DNA of 64,000 nucleotides, taken from assembly GCF_000350485.1 (NCBI RefSeq), contig NZ_AORV01000021.1:186001-250000 (forward strand), read 5' to 3'. How positions within the stretch are numbered: the first letter of the stretch is position 1; the number at the start of each line of letters is the position of its first letter. Made by a program: the position numbers and the translations under genes. Under the pieces are notes generated by a model. That model was not told the origin of the DNA and did not search any database. It was given only the letters and a program-made list of their open reading frames with translations. This stretch comes from Ruminiclostridium cellobioparum subsp. termitidis CT1112. Its GTDB lineage: Bacteria; Bacillota; Clostridia; Acetivibrionales; DSM-1351. Shown piece by piece: positions 16,878-25,485 of the stretch.

Positions 16878-18248
16878 TCACGCATTGCGCTGCCGCAGAG
16901 AATGAAATTCCTTTTTCACCATGAGCATTGTCCAGATTACTATAACAGCATCAATGGCAAATGATCCGTAGTAAATACCTGCAACACCCAACCAAATAGG
17001 CACCAGCAGCATGACCGGCACATAGAAAACAAGCTGTCTCGCTATGCCTATCAGCGCCGCAGGCTTTCCTTTATCTATCGAAGGAAATAGCGTCATTGCC
17101 ATAAAAATAAATGACAGGAGAGGAAGAATTGCCATATAAATACGGAAGCTCATCAACTGGGTCCCGGTGAAATCCTGAACTTTCATCATCACACTAAGAA
17201 CCAGTCCCGGTGCCGCCATGGACAACAGCCAGAACGGAAGCGTCAGCACCAGAGCCGCAACCGCAAACAGTTTATAGGCTCCAATGACCCTGTCATACTG
17301 CTTTGCGCCATAGTTGATGCCAATAGCCGGCTGAAGTGCACGCATCAAGCCAAATATGGGCGTCAGCAGAAAAGTGAACACCCGGTATACAACGCCATAA
17401 AAAGCAATATCCGCCGTTGTTCCGTATTTAGCCAATGCGTTAAATACAAATACCGACTGGACCAGGCTCATTACACTCATAATAAAGGCCGACATGCCCA
17501 GCCTCAGGATAGAGGTTCCAATCTCCTTATCCCAGCGTATGGAAATCAATTTGGACCTGAAGGATGCACGGCCTCTTCCAAAATAGAACCAACCGATGAC
17601 CGTATAAGCCAGCATTCCTATATTTGAGGCCCATGCCGCGCCTTCCACACCCAGAGGGAATATGACAACCAGAAGATACTTGGCGGCCACATCCACAAGA
17701 AGCCCTGCTCCCATCATGACAGCGGCCATTTTCATGCGGCCTTCGGCCCTTACGATCATGTTACCGGCAAGTCCGTATATCCAGAAGAAAGAACCTAGAA
17801 TGGTAATCCTGAAATAGCTGTCTCCCAATATAAGTTCCTGCCCTCTGGCACCCATCATTTGCAGCATCTGGCTTGAGAAGAGCAGCCCTAATACGATGTA
17901 CACTGCCGTCACTGCAAGGGAGAGCAGGTTGAGATTGCCCAGGAGCTTTTTCTGGGTATTCATATCCCTGGCTCCCAGTGCAATGCTCAGTACGGCTCCC
18001 GCACCAGTTCCCAGCAAAGATCCAAAGCCCACGCTGATCTGAGACAGCGGATAGGCAACCGACACCCCTGCCAATGCAGTTTCACCCACATATCTTCCTA
18101 CAAAAAAAACATCCAGCATGGAATTCATTCCATACAACACCATGGCAACTACTGCAGGCCAGGATAAATCAACCATGACTTTCCACATATTACCTGTTAA
18201 TATGAATTGTTTTTGTTTTTCTTTTTGATCTGTTAATACACTTTCCAC
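16878..18248 (-). CDS. MATE family efflux transporter of the metallophore locus
   Basis: About 456 residues with twelve hydrophobic helices in two homologous halves. 'WPAVVAMVLYGMNSMLDVFFVGRYVG' near the N-terminus and 'GTGAGAVLSIALGARD' are typical of NorM/DinF-type MATE proteins, which expel compounds with H+ or Na+ antiport. Its promoter carries the same operator as the NRPS operon, so it probably exports the siderophore. The GTG at 18248 follows GGGGGATTTAC. The in-frame ATG at 18278 lacks a clear ribosome binding site. It follows the salicylate synthase but has its own promoter. Confidence 0.88.
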   Translation of the reverse strand: MESVLTDQKEKQKQFILTGNMWKVMVDLSWPAVVAMVLYGMNSMLDVFFVGRYVGETALAGVSVAYPLSQISVGFGSLLGTGAGAVLSIALGARDMNTQKKLLGNLNLLSLAVTAVYIVLGLLFSSQMLQMMGARGQELILGDSYFRITILGSFFWIYGLAGNMIVRAEGRMKMAAVMMGAGLLVDVAAKYLLVVIFPLGVEGAAWASNIGMLAYTVIGWFYFGRGRASFRSKLISIRWDKEIGTSILRLGMSAFIMSVMSLVQSVFVFNALAKYGTTADIAFYGVVYRVFTFLLTPIFGLMRALQPAIGINYGAKQYDRVIGAYKLFAVAALVLTLPFWLLSMAAPGLVLSVMMKVQDFTGTQLMSFRIYMAILPLLSFIFMAMTLFPSIDKGKPAALIGIARQLVFYVPVMLLVPIWLGVAGIYYGSFAIDAVIVIWTMLMVKKEFHSLRQRNA

Positions 18249-18288
18249 GTAAATCCCCCAATCTCTTATAAATCTCATATTGCCGAGA

Positions 18289-18310
18289 ATGGTTAGCGAT
18301 AGCTAACCAT
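18289..18310. promoter_or_regulatory. Operator palindrome at the MATE promoter
   Basis: ATGGTTAGC-GATA-GCTAACCAT is a perfect 9-bp inverted repeat with a 4-bp spacer. On the minus strand it begins five bases after a TATAAT (18316-18321), so it covers the predicted transcription start. The core GTTAGC-N4-GCTAAC is repeated at 43231-43250 in the NRPS promoter. Confidence 0.82.
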
Positions 18311-18315
18311 ATATT

Positions 18316-18321
18316 ATTATA
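18316..18321 (-). promoter_or_regulatory. -10 box of the MATE gene
   Basis: TATAAT on the minus strand, upstream of the operator. No good -35 hexamer is visible at the usual distance, so the promoter may be weak or need an activator. Confidence 0.5.
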
Positions 18322-18370
18322 AACGCTTTAATTAATTTTCTCAGCTCCGATGTGTTTACTTTCAATCCAA

Positions 18371-19723
18371 TCAGACAGATAGTTGTATATATCGCTGCTG
18401 TTCTTCAACCAATTGTCCTGCAATACTGCTGATCTTTTCCCGGGTTTCCGCCAGCTCCCTTTCGGGATTTGACATTTCAACAATTCCGGCTCCTACCCTG
18501 ACCCAGGTCTCTTCCTCATTCTGAAATATGCTTCTCAATACCAGCGCTGCGTCCAGGGTTCCATTGCTATCATAGGTCAGCACACCGCCGCTGTATAAAT
18601 CACGTGCATCCTTTTCAATCCTTCCAATTGCTTCAATTGCTTCTTTTTTAGGGATTCCTGAAGCAGTAACAGCCGGAAACAGCTTGAAAAATGCATGCCA
18701 TGGATTGTACTCCGCCCTGAGCTTTCCTCTTAATCTGGAACCCAAATGCTGTACCGTTCCACGTTCCATAACCGACATAAACTCAGTTACCGCTACCGAA
18801 CCCGGCACACACACCTGTTCCAGCTCTTCATCAGCCAGCTTTACCGAAATGGCATGTTCGGCTATTTCCTTTGGATCTTGCAGTAATTCTTTTTTTAAAT
18901 TTTTATTTATTTTTGAATCTTCGGTCAAAGCCCTGGTTCCTGCAAGAGGAAAGGTATAAACAGTACCGGAAGCATCCACTTCAGCAATGGTTTCGGGGCT
19001 GAAGCCCGTCACCTCTAAATTGGGAAAGCTGTAAAAGTATGACCTTGCCGGAGTGTTTTTGTGTCTTCCGTGCATGTAAGTCTGCAGCATATCCAATCTG
19101 CTGTGCACCGGAATTTTTCTGGACAGGATGACTTTCTGGTATTCTTTATTTTCTATCTCTTTCACAGCCAGTCCAACGATATTCTTATAATATTCTTCGT
19201 CAAATATCAATACTTCTTTCCCATTATAAAACGTAACATTTTCTTCTCTTACACCGTTTAGAAATACATTGGATATGTTTTTCTCCATGGTTTTTAAATC
19301 GTCCTCATTCAAAGCCCGCAGCAGGATTGTTTCCTTATCGATTCTATATTCCCTGTCCGGTATGATCAAATGAAGAAGCTCCCCTGTTTCGGTTCCAACG
19401 TCAAGACCATATATGTATCTTGCCAGGCCGAAGTTTGCAATTCCATATGCTCTCCAGGAATCAACCTCTAAGGATTTGAATAAATTATCGAGGTCCCGGC
19501 AGAGATCAGATACCTTTATGCTCTGTCCGGCGCTCTTCCTTTTAATAACAATCTCTTCTGCGGTAACTATTATCTCACTATATATCCCTGCGCCCACAGA
19601 GACACAATCATTGTTTTCATATAAATAAACATTGTCCTCTTCACCGCTGCATAAATGGGCAGCAGTCTCGTAGACTGTATTCCGGCTCTCATTTGGGATG
19701 TTTTTTTCATAATATTTTCTCAT
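18371..19723 (-). CDS. Salicylate synthase (MbtI/Irp9/YbtS type)
   Basis: A 450-residue chorismate-utilising enzyme that would make salicylate from chorismate through isochorismate. Family marks are 'KVILSR' near 197-202 with the general-base Lys, 'AGTRALT' near 261-267, 'FMSVMERGTVQHLGSRL' near 315-331 and 'VTASGIPKKEAIEAIGRIE' near 352-370. The last uses TASGIPK, as salicylate synthases do, rather than the PTPAVGG of isochorismate synthases. 'RDLYSGGV' near 374-381 follows. The ATG at 19723 follows GCGAGGTTATTT. It replaces the two-enzyme PchA/PchB route of Pseudomonas. A palindromic repeat separates it from the ABC genes upstream. Confidence 0.9.
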   Translation of the reverse strand: MRKYYEKNIPNESRNTVYETAAHLCSGEEDNVYLYENNDCVSVGAGIYSEIIVTAEEIVIKRKSAGQSIKVSDLCRDLDNLFKSLEVDSWRAYGIANFGLARYIYGLDVGTETGELLHLIIPDREYRIDKETILLRALNEDDLKTMEKNISNVFLNGVREENVTFYNGKEVLIFDEEYYKNIVGLAVKEIENKEYQKVILSRKIPVHSRLDMLQTYMHGRHKNTPARSYFYSFPNLEVTGFSPETIAEVDASGTVYTFPLAGTRALTEDSKINKNLKKELLQDPKEIAEHAISVKLADEELEQVCVPGSVAVTEFMSVMERGTVQHLGSRLRGKLRAEYNPWHAFFKLFPAVTASGIPKKEAIEAIGRIEKDARDLYSGGVLTYDSNGTLDAALVLRSIFQNEEETWVRVGAGIVEMSNPERELAETREKISSIAGQLVEEQQRYIQLSV

Positions 19724-19803
19724 AAATAACCTCGCTTTCAAAAATCAAATTAATGCATGGTGCCGGTTAATTTAATTTTTGCTTTACCTGTATAATTTTT
19801 ATA

Positions 19804-19917
19804 TCAACTGGTAACTCCCGCACTAACTTCATAAAATGAAGCCGCACCCAAAACAATTGCGGTAATTGTTTTTAACCGTGCGGCCATTTCATGAAATTGT
19901 CTTCGCATACCAGTTGA
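19804..19917. repeat. Hairpin repeat with TCAACTGGTA ends
   Basis: The segment starts TCAACTGGTA and ends TACCAGTTGA. It is an imperfect palindrome along nearly its whole length, including AAAACAATT-GCGGT-AATTGTTTT at its centre and CCGCAC/GTGCGG and ACTTCAT/ATGAAAT arm blocks. Related ends occur at 1798-1823 and 23510-23747. This looks like a small non-coding mobile repeat (MITE- or REP-like). It lies between the YbtQ-like gene and the salicylate synthase and could act as a stem-loop in the mRNA. Confidence 0.75.
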
Positions 19918-19952
19918 TTCCAGTAAGTCATTTTATAAAGCAAAACTGGATT

Positions 19953-21686
19953 TCATCCGGCATCACGCGTTAATTCCCGTTGAAGTTCCACCATACGGGC
20001 ATATAGCCCGCCCTTTGCCATAAGCTCGGCAGGCGTACCCTGTTCGCTGACAAGACCCTTATCCAGAACCACGATCTTATCGGCATTGGCAACTGTCCTC
20101 ATCCTGTGGGCAATGACCATCACGGTTTTCTTTCCCAGCAGCGCAGACAATGCTTCCTGCACCAGGGTCTCACTTTCGGCATCCATAGATGCGGTGGCCT
20201 CATCAAGCAGAATGACCGGAGCATCTTTCAGCAGTGCCCGGGCTATGGAAATGCGCTGTCTTTCACCGCCCGACAGGGAGCTTCCATTTTCACCGATATT
20301 CGTCTGGTAGCCCTGAGGCAGACGGTTGATGAATTCCTCACACTGTGCGGCCCGGGCTGCGGCCTTTACTTCTTCATCGGTGGCATCCCGGCGGCCTAGC
20401 CGTATATTTTCCATTACCGTATCATCAAACAGCAGCACATCCTGGAAAACCACAGAGAAGTTTTTCAGCAGGGTTTCCGGTTCCACACCGGCCACCTCCA
20501 CTCCTCCAAGTGTTATTTTACCGGAGTCGGTATCCCAGAACCGCGCCGCCAGTTTGGAGGCCGTGGATTTTCCGCTGCCCGACGGCCCGACCAGGGCTGT
20601 TACCTCTCCCTGTTTTGCTGTAAAGGAGATACCGTTCAGCACCGGTTCCTCATTATAAGAGAAAACCACATCCTTGAATTCAATATCATACCCCTTGTTA
20701 TTACATATGGTAGAGCCTGTCTGCTCAGGTGTTGCATCTATAGCTTTCATCCGTTTGATGCTGACCTGCGCGGAAAATACTTCGGCCAAAAGCATGAAGC
20801 AGCTGTTGAAGGGATCATAAATCCTTCCGGCAATTATGAGAAACAGAATGAACACCGGAACAGATAATTCCCCAATTGCTACAAGGTAACCTCCCACGAG
20901 GAGAACTGCAACCAATCCGAATCGCAATAAGAATTGGGCGGCGGTGGTGGAGGCCCCAGGTGCCATTTCATTTTTGAAAGAACAGCGTACTACGTTTTCC
21001 AGCCTCTGTTCCAGACCTTCCAGGTATTCTGCCTCTCTGGAGGAAGATTTCAGTTCCTGTATTGTATCCAGATATTCCTGAACTCCGTCATAAGCAACTC
21101 TTTTGGCATCCAGATTGGCCAGTTCGGCTTTCTCCTGGGCCTTCCGGGCCAATAAAATCACCAGTGCGGCAACCGGTACCGGAATAACAATGCAAAGTCC
21201 CATTCTCCAGTCAAAAATAAGCAGTCCCACAGAAGTGATAATAAACATAAAGATAGTGCCGAACAGCATCGGAATGGCATTGGAAAAAGTGCGTTCAAGA
21301 GCGGTACAGTCTCCCATGATAGTGGCCGTCAAATCCGCGATGTTCTTTTTTCCAAAAAAGGCTAGAGGTAATTTGCGCAGTTTTTCTGCCAGTACGATTC
21401 TCCTGTTTGCACTTTCCTCATATGCCACGGTATAGGTTTTATTGTATTGCAGCCACTGGGAAGCAAATACTGCTGCAAACAATACGATTGCTGCAATGCA
21501 ATATAATGGTACGGCTTTTCCGGCCACTGCCTTCTCCCCTGAAATAATGTCCAGTAGTTCCATTACAATCAGCATGAGCAGCCCCACCGGAAACATCAGA
21601 CAAAGGTTATGTAAGGTGGCGGCAGCAATTCCCTTGTTCAAATCCCTGGAACCCTGGTCACTAAGTGCAAATGCACGTTTCAGCAT
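19953..21686 (-). CDS. YbtQ-like ABC transporter (permease-ATPase fusion)
   Basis: A 577-residue half transporter: six helices within residues 20-310, then an ATPase with Walker A 'GPSGSGKST' near 368-376, signature 'LSGGERQRISIARA' near 472-485, Walker B 'VILLDEATASMD' near 493-504 and H-loop 'IAHRM'. It overlaps the partner gene upstream by seven bases, so the two make a heterodimer. In Yersinia the fused pair YbtP/YbtQ next to the siderophore genes is linked to import of the ferric complex, though the fold is that of exporters. Direction here cannot be told from sequence. Confidence 0.88.
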   Translation of the reverse strand: MLKRAFALSDQGSRDLNKGIAAATLHNLCLMFPVGLLMLIVMELLDIISGEKAVAGKAVPLYCIAAIVLFAAVFASQWLQYNKTYTVAYEESANRRIVLAEKLRKLPLAFFGKKNIADLTATIMGDCTALERTFSNAIPMLFGTIFMFIITSVGLLIFDWRMGLCIVIPVPVAALVILLARKAQEKAELANLDAKRVAYDGVQEYLDTIQELKSSSREAEYLEGLEQRLENVVRCSFKNEMAPGASTTAAQFLLRFGLVAVLLVGGYLVAIGELSVPVFILFLIIAGRIYDPFNSCFMLLAEVFSAQVSIKRMKAIDATPEQTGSTICNNKGYDIEFKDVVFSYNEEPVLNGISFTAKQGEVTALVGPSGSGKSTASKLAARFWDTDSGKITLGGVEVAGVEPETLLKNFSVVFQDVLLFDDTVMENIRLGRRDATDEEVKAAARAAQCEEFINRLPQGYQTNIGENGSSLSGGERQRISIARALLKDAPVILLDEATASMDAESETLVQEALSALLGKKTVMVIAHRMRTVANADKIVVLDKGLVSEQGTPAELMAKGGLYARMVELQRELTRDAG

Positions 21687-23470
21687 ACTTTCACCTCATT
21701 TCCTATATGCCACTTTGTAGTTTTCTTATAGTTATCCCACATGCGTGCGTACTCGTTGCCACATTTCAGCAGCTCATCATGTGTTCCGCTTTCTGCCAAA
21801 TGCCCCTGCTTCATTACAAGTATCTGGTCCGCATCCTGTACCGCGGACAGTCGGTGGGCAATCATAATGACTGTTTTTCCCTTTACAAGGCCCTCAAATG
21901 CCCTCTGAATCTGGTATTCGTTTTCGGGGTCGGCAAATGCCGTTGCCTCATCCAGTATCACTATGGGGGCATCTTTCAAAATGGCTCTTGCTATGGCAAT
22001 CCTCTGGACCTCTCCTCCTGATAAATAGACCCCTTTGCTTCCAACCACAGTATCAATTCCTTGCGGAAATTTCTCCAGAATATCATCACATTGGGCAAGA
22101 TGTGCTGCTTTGAGCGCTTCTTCCCTTGTAGCCTTGGGACGGGCCGCACGGATATTTGCCAACAGTGTATCCTTAAACAGCTTGGGGTCCTGGAATACGA
22201 AAGCTACTTTTTTCATAAGATCCCCATGAGACAAATCTCTCACATCCACTCCCCCGATTTTGACAGCCCCTTCCAGCACATCATAAAAGCGGGGAATCAG
22301 ACTGGCTGCCGTACTCTTACCCGATCCGGAATGACCAACCAATGCGGTTGTGGTTCCGGCTTTTGCTTTAAAGCTGAGATGGGCTACTGCAGGCTTATCT
22401 ATGTTTTCGTAAGTGAAAGTAACGTCCTCAAAGGATACATCATGTGCATTTGCAGTCCTGGGGCTTTCTGTCTCAGTTTGCGGCTGTGCAGTCAGAATCA
22501 TATCAATTCTCCGCATGGACTCCTCGGCCTGCATTTTGTAACTGGTCATATACATGATTTTATTCAGCATAACAGCACAAGCGGGAGAAAAAATAAGGTA
22601 GAAAATAAAACTCTGCATAAAGCCTGCCAGGTTTGTTGACAAAGCCCCGATAATGAGAGCCGCCGGTACCAGCACGAGAAAGCCCGAGTTGATAACAGAC
22701 GTAAACGCCACCATCCCTTTCCGGCAGGACATGGTATAGGCAAGTGCATAATCCCGGTAGGATTTAATTGCCCCATTGAATTTCGTAAAAGACTGCACTG
22801 TCTGACCGAATACTTTGACAACCGAAATGCCGCGTATATACTCCACCGCTTCATGATTCATTGTTTCCAGAGAATCCTGATAGGTTTTCATAAACTCCAT
22901 GCTTTCCTTACCGATTAAAGAACCCTGTAGGAAAAAGCCAATCCCGAACAGCAGCAGCAAAGGCAAACCAACCCTCCAGTCAAAGACCAGCATCAAAATA
23001 ACGCTGGCGGCCATGGTCACATATGCTCCTACCAGGTCAGGAAGCTGATGGGCAATAAAAGTCTGTGTCTGAAAACTGTTGTCATCAATGATCTTCCTCA
23101 GCTTGCCGCTGGGATTTGTGTCGAAATAGCCCATGGGCATCCTTGCCAAATGTGTCAGCGCCGCCATTTTTAGATTCTTTTCGGTTCTAAAGGCAACAAC
23201 ATGGGAACATAGCAAGGCAATAAAATAAATTGCCAATCCCACAAACTCAAAAACCAACGCATATATTCCCCACCGGAGCAGCTGGCCGTTATCCAGGGCA
23301 CTCCCGGAAAAAACGGCGATCAGCTCTCTGGCTGCAAAATATACACACAGAAACGGAATAAGAATAAAAAGTGCACTGATGCCTGATAAAATGCGGGACA
23401 GTGTGAGCATCCAACGGCTTCGCCCACAAAAACTAAGGAGCCGTTTTATTCTATCGTTTCCTTGTTTCAT
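21680..23470 (-). CDS. YbtP-like ABC transporter (permease-ATPase fusion)
   Basis: A 596-residue half transporter: six helices in residues 15-310, then an ATPase with Walker A 'GHSGSGKST' near 376-384, Q-loop 'FVFQDPKLF', signature 'LSGGEVQRIAIARA' near 482-495, Walker B 'IVILDEATAFADPE' near 502-515 (degenerate D-loop: ADPE) and 'IAHRLSAV'. Its partner starts inside the last codons of this gene. A separate Nik/Opp-type importer is encoded in the same locus, so this pair may instead handle export of the free siderophore. AAGG-TTTTGAT lies upstream of the ATG. The upstream intergenic region is filled by a repeat (23510-23747). Confidence 0.88.
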   Translation of the reverse strand: MKQGNDRIKRLLSFCGRSRWMLTLSRILSGISALFILIPFLCVYFAARELIAVFSGSALDNGQLLRWGIYALVFEFVGLAIYFIALLCSHVVAFRTEKNLKMAALTHLARMPMGYFDTNPSGKLRKIIDDNSFQTQTFIAHQLPDLVGAYVTMAASVILMLVFDWRVGLPLLLLFGIGFFLQGSLIGKESMEFMKTYQDSLETMNHEAVEYIRGISVVKVFGQTVQSFTKFNGAIKSYRDYALAYTMSCRKGMVAFTSVINSGFLVLVPAALIIGALSTNLAGFMQSFIFYLIFSPACAVMLNKIMYMTSYKMQAEESMRRIDMILTAQPQTETESPRTANAHDVSFEDVTFTYENIDKPAVAHLSFKAKAGTTTALVGHSGSGKSTAASLIPRFYDVLEGAVKIGGVDVRDLSHGDLMKKVAFVFQDPKLFKDTLLANIRAARPKATREEALKAAHLAQCDDILEKFPQGIDTVVGSKGVYLSGGEVQRIAIARAILKDAPIVILDEATAFADPENEYQIQRAFEGLVKGKTVIMIAHRLSAVQDADQILVMKQGHLAESGTHDELLKCGNEYARMWDNYKKTTKWHIGNEVKVC

Positions 23471-23509
23471 ATCAAAACCTTCTTTCTCCTATAAATTGTT
23501 ACTGACCAT

Positions 23510-23747
23510 ACTGGTACTTCCATACTAACTTCAATCAATGATGGCACACAAAGCGCTTACTTGAAATAGTACGGTTCACAACAAGTATTAACTGCCGCCG
23601 CAGCGACTCGACCATCCGGGTCTCGCGTGCTGCTCAAAGTGACATCCTATCACTTTGCCGGCTAAAATCCTTGTTTTTCACCTACAAATTTCAGCAAGCA
23701 CTTTTACCGTGCTCACCATTGCTTGAAGTTGTACTCGCGTACCGGTA
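23510..23747. repeat. MITE-like element with ACTGGTAC/GTACCGGT ends
   Basis: About 240 bp with roughly 30-bp imperfect terminal inverted repeats. The left end reads ACTGGTACTTCC then ACTAACTTCAATCAATG; the right end, reversed, reads ACCGGTACGCGAG then AACTTCAAGCAATG. The inside has further small palindromes, such as CAAAGTGA-N7-TCACTTTG near 23637. It has no ORF. It fills the gap between the TetR gene and the YbtP-like gene and shares its ends with the repeats at 19804-19917 and 1798-1823. Confidence 0.7.
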
Positions 23748-23790
23748 TAATTAATATAACTGTTTAACATCAAAGTTTAGAGCCAAATTA

Positions 23791-23817
23791 ACTAGAACAA
23801 TAAGTTAATTTAAAAAG
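23791..23817. promoter_or_regulatory. Palindrome between tetR and the ABC pair
   Basis: AAATTAACT and AGTTAATTT are perfect 9-bp arms separated by nine bases, four bases after the TetR stop. It has no T-run, so an operator or mRNA stem is as likely as a terminator. The half site TTAACT resembles but does not equal the GTTAGC half site found at 18289 and 43231. Confidence 0.45.
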
Positions 23818-23820
23818 TCT

Positions 23821-24435
23821 CTAAATCAAAAACTTTTCCCAGCCCCCATTGTGAAATAAAATAAGCTTTTCTATATGCTCTCTGGCCTTTTCCCGGTCAA
23901 ATCCATGTCTGACCGTCTCAAAAAAACCGTCAAAGAACGAACGGCTCATCATATGGATGAATTCTGCCGTAACCTTGGGCAAATCTCTTATTTCTGAATC
24001 AATGGCAATGAGATATTTTTGTGTATGCTCTGTTTCCAGAGCTGCAATCTGCTCTATGAAGTTTTCATAAACCGTTCCTTTCGAGCAACAGACAATCATA
24101 TAAAAGGCATCAAAGTTGTCATAAATGTAATCCAGCAAAGTAAAAGCGAAATTACTTGAATTTTCTTTTCTGCCTTCCATCTGTTCTTCTTTTGGTGATG
24201 CCGAGAAATTCTTTAAATACTTCTCCATACCGGCCAGGAAATAATCCGCATGTTCCTTTACAAAATGAGTAAATAATTCCTCCTTATCCGAAAACCTGGT
24301 ATAAATGGAACGCGGACTTGTGTTTGCCTTATCTGCAATTCTTCTTAAGGAAGCATCTATAAAGCCATACTTTAAGAACTCCTCTTTTGCAGCTGCAATA
24401 ATATTTTCCGTTGCTTCTTCAACCCATAAAGCCAT
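23821..24435 (-). CDS. TetR family transcriptional regulator of the metallophore locus
   Basis: A 204-residue TetR-type repressor. The N-terminal helix-turn-helix 'IIAAAKEEFLKYGFIDASLRRIADKANTSPRSIYTRFSDKEELF' spans residues 11-55. The rest is an all-helical ligand domain with two adjacent cysteines (IVCCSKG) near 125. The ATG at 24435 (MALWVEEATE) has GGAGG five bases upstream, part of repeat copy B; the longer frame from 24468 reads through the repeat and is unlikely. It is located between the NRPS-Nik operon and the ABC pair. It is the best candidate for the factor that binds GTTAGC-N4-GCTAAC, though this is inference. Confidence 0.88.
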   Translation of the reverse strand: MALWVEEATENIIAAAKEEFLKYGFIDASLRRIADKANTSPRSIYTRFSDKEELFTHFVKEHADYFLAGMEKYLKNFSASPKEEQMEGRKENSSNFAFTLLDYIYDNFDAFYMIVCCSKGTVYENFIEQIAALETEHTQKYLIAIDSEIRDLPKVTAEFIHMMSRSFFDGFFETVRHGFDREKAREHIEKLILFHNGGWEKFLI

Positions 24436-24440
24436 ATTAA

Positions 24441-24530
24441 CCTCCATGAGCCACATCTGTGGCCACAAAATGTAATGAAAACCTATATCCTTTATCGCAA
24501 TGTAGCGAATAAAGGAGGTTAATTGGCCAT
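24441..24530 (-). repeat. RBS-carrying palindromic repeat, copy B
   Basis: Second copy of the element at 6141-6233. The minus strand begins ATGGCCAATTAACCTCC and ends CATGGAGG, and it supplies the ribosome binding site of tetR. The inner stem pairs TTTATTCGC with GCGATAAAG. A further palindrome, TTCAAAGTATT-GT-AAATACTTTGAA, lies just outside at 24538-24562. Confidence 0.8.
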
Positions 24531-24586
24531 GTTCGCTTTCAAAGTATTGTAAATACTTTGAATATTTCGCACGGCCATAGGTTCAC

Positions 24587-24633
24587 AGGTTAGTTTGGAA
24601 GACGAGCGTTGGCGAAGTCTTTCAAACTAACCT
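24587..24633. terminator. Long hairpin at the end of the NRPS-Nik operon
   Basis: AGGTTAGTTTGGAAGAC (24587-24603) and GTCTTTCAAACTAACCT (24617-24633) pair over 17 bp with one G-T and a 13-base loop. It lies 70 bases after the hydrolase stop. It lacks a T-run, so it may terminate poorly, stabilise the mRNA, or be part of a repeat. Confidence 0.5.
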
Positions 24634-24702
24634 CTCCTGTTAAAACACTGTTTTAATCATTATACAGCTATGGTTGATGACAAACAAGACAGAAAACTTA
24701 CT

Positions 24703-25485
24703 TTACAATCCGGTCAAATATCTGCTGATCAACTGGGAAATCAATTGAGGCTCCCTGCTTAGGACCTCGGCATGGCCTTTATTCGGAAATTCATTTATCT
24801 CGGGTGTGTTCAGGCATATGCGCTCCACCAGGGGTATGGAGCTTTTGGCATAAATCTCATTCCCTCCCAGCATAATCCCAACCCGCATTCCCAATCTTTC
24901 GCTTCTCTCCCTTATATCATAGCTGTAGGCAGCCAGAAATGCCTTGTACAGAGCTTCTTGGGTAATGTCCGGAAAGATCAGCGGCTGCAAAACCTCAACA
25001 TCATTATTTGACAGGTATCCCATATTTTCTTTGACAGGAGAGATTAAATGTTCGCCGTTGATAAGCTTTTTAAATTCACCGGTCATTACTGTGGAAAATT
25101 GCTCCGTCATTTCTCCCATGGACTCATATTGGCCGCTGTCCAAAATCAAATTTGAGATGCTTAATTTGTTTTGCAAGGCAATTTCCAATGCTATGCTTGC
25201 TCCCAGAGAAATACCGTAAACAGCGTCTATTTCTCTGAAATGGCTTTGCAGCAATGAATGAATGATATTGTTTGCACTTGCATGTACAGAAACCATATAT
25301 TCCTCGGGTTCATGGCAATGCCCCTCCAGTTCGGGTATCAGCAAACAAAAATTATCCTTCAGATCATTTACAATGCGCTCAAAGCAGGTTTCCCAATAAA
25401 ACCCGACTCCGTGAATAAGCATTACCTTCTTCCTGCAGCTGTCTCCCATAATATGCAGCTTAGACTGCCCCTTCTTCATACTCAT
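24703..25485 (-). CDS. Alpha/beta hydrolase of the metallophore operon
   Basis: A 260-residue alpha/beta-hydrolase fold protein. 'VMLIHGVGFYWETCFERIV' near 22-40 gives the oxyanion HG motif, 'VYGISLGASIALEIAL' near 90-105 gives the nucleophile Ser in G-x-S-x-G, and 'NKGHAEVL' near 240 gives the catalytic His. It is the last gene of the operon and starts inside the reductase gene (26-base overlap; AGGAGG seven bases before ATG 25485). It could hydrolyse a stalled thioester, a prodrug group, or the siderophore after uptake. The sequence does not decide between them. Confidence 0.78.
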   Translation of the reverse strand: MSMKKGQSKLHIMGDSCRKKVMLIHGVGFYWETCFERIVNDLKDNFCLLIPELEGHCHEPEEYMVSVHASANNIIHSLLQSHFREIDAVYGISLGASIALEIALQNKLSISNLILDSGQYESMGEMTEQFSTVMTGEFKKLINGEHLISPVKENMGYLSNNDVEVLQPLIFPDITQEALYKAFLAAYSYDIRERSERLGMRVGIMLGGNEIYAKSSIPLVERICLNTPEINEFPNKGHAEVLSREPQLISQLISRYLTGL

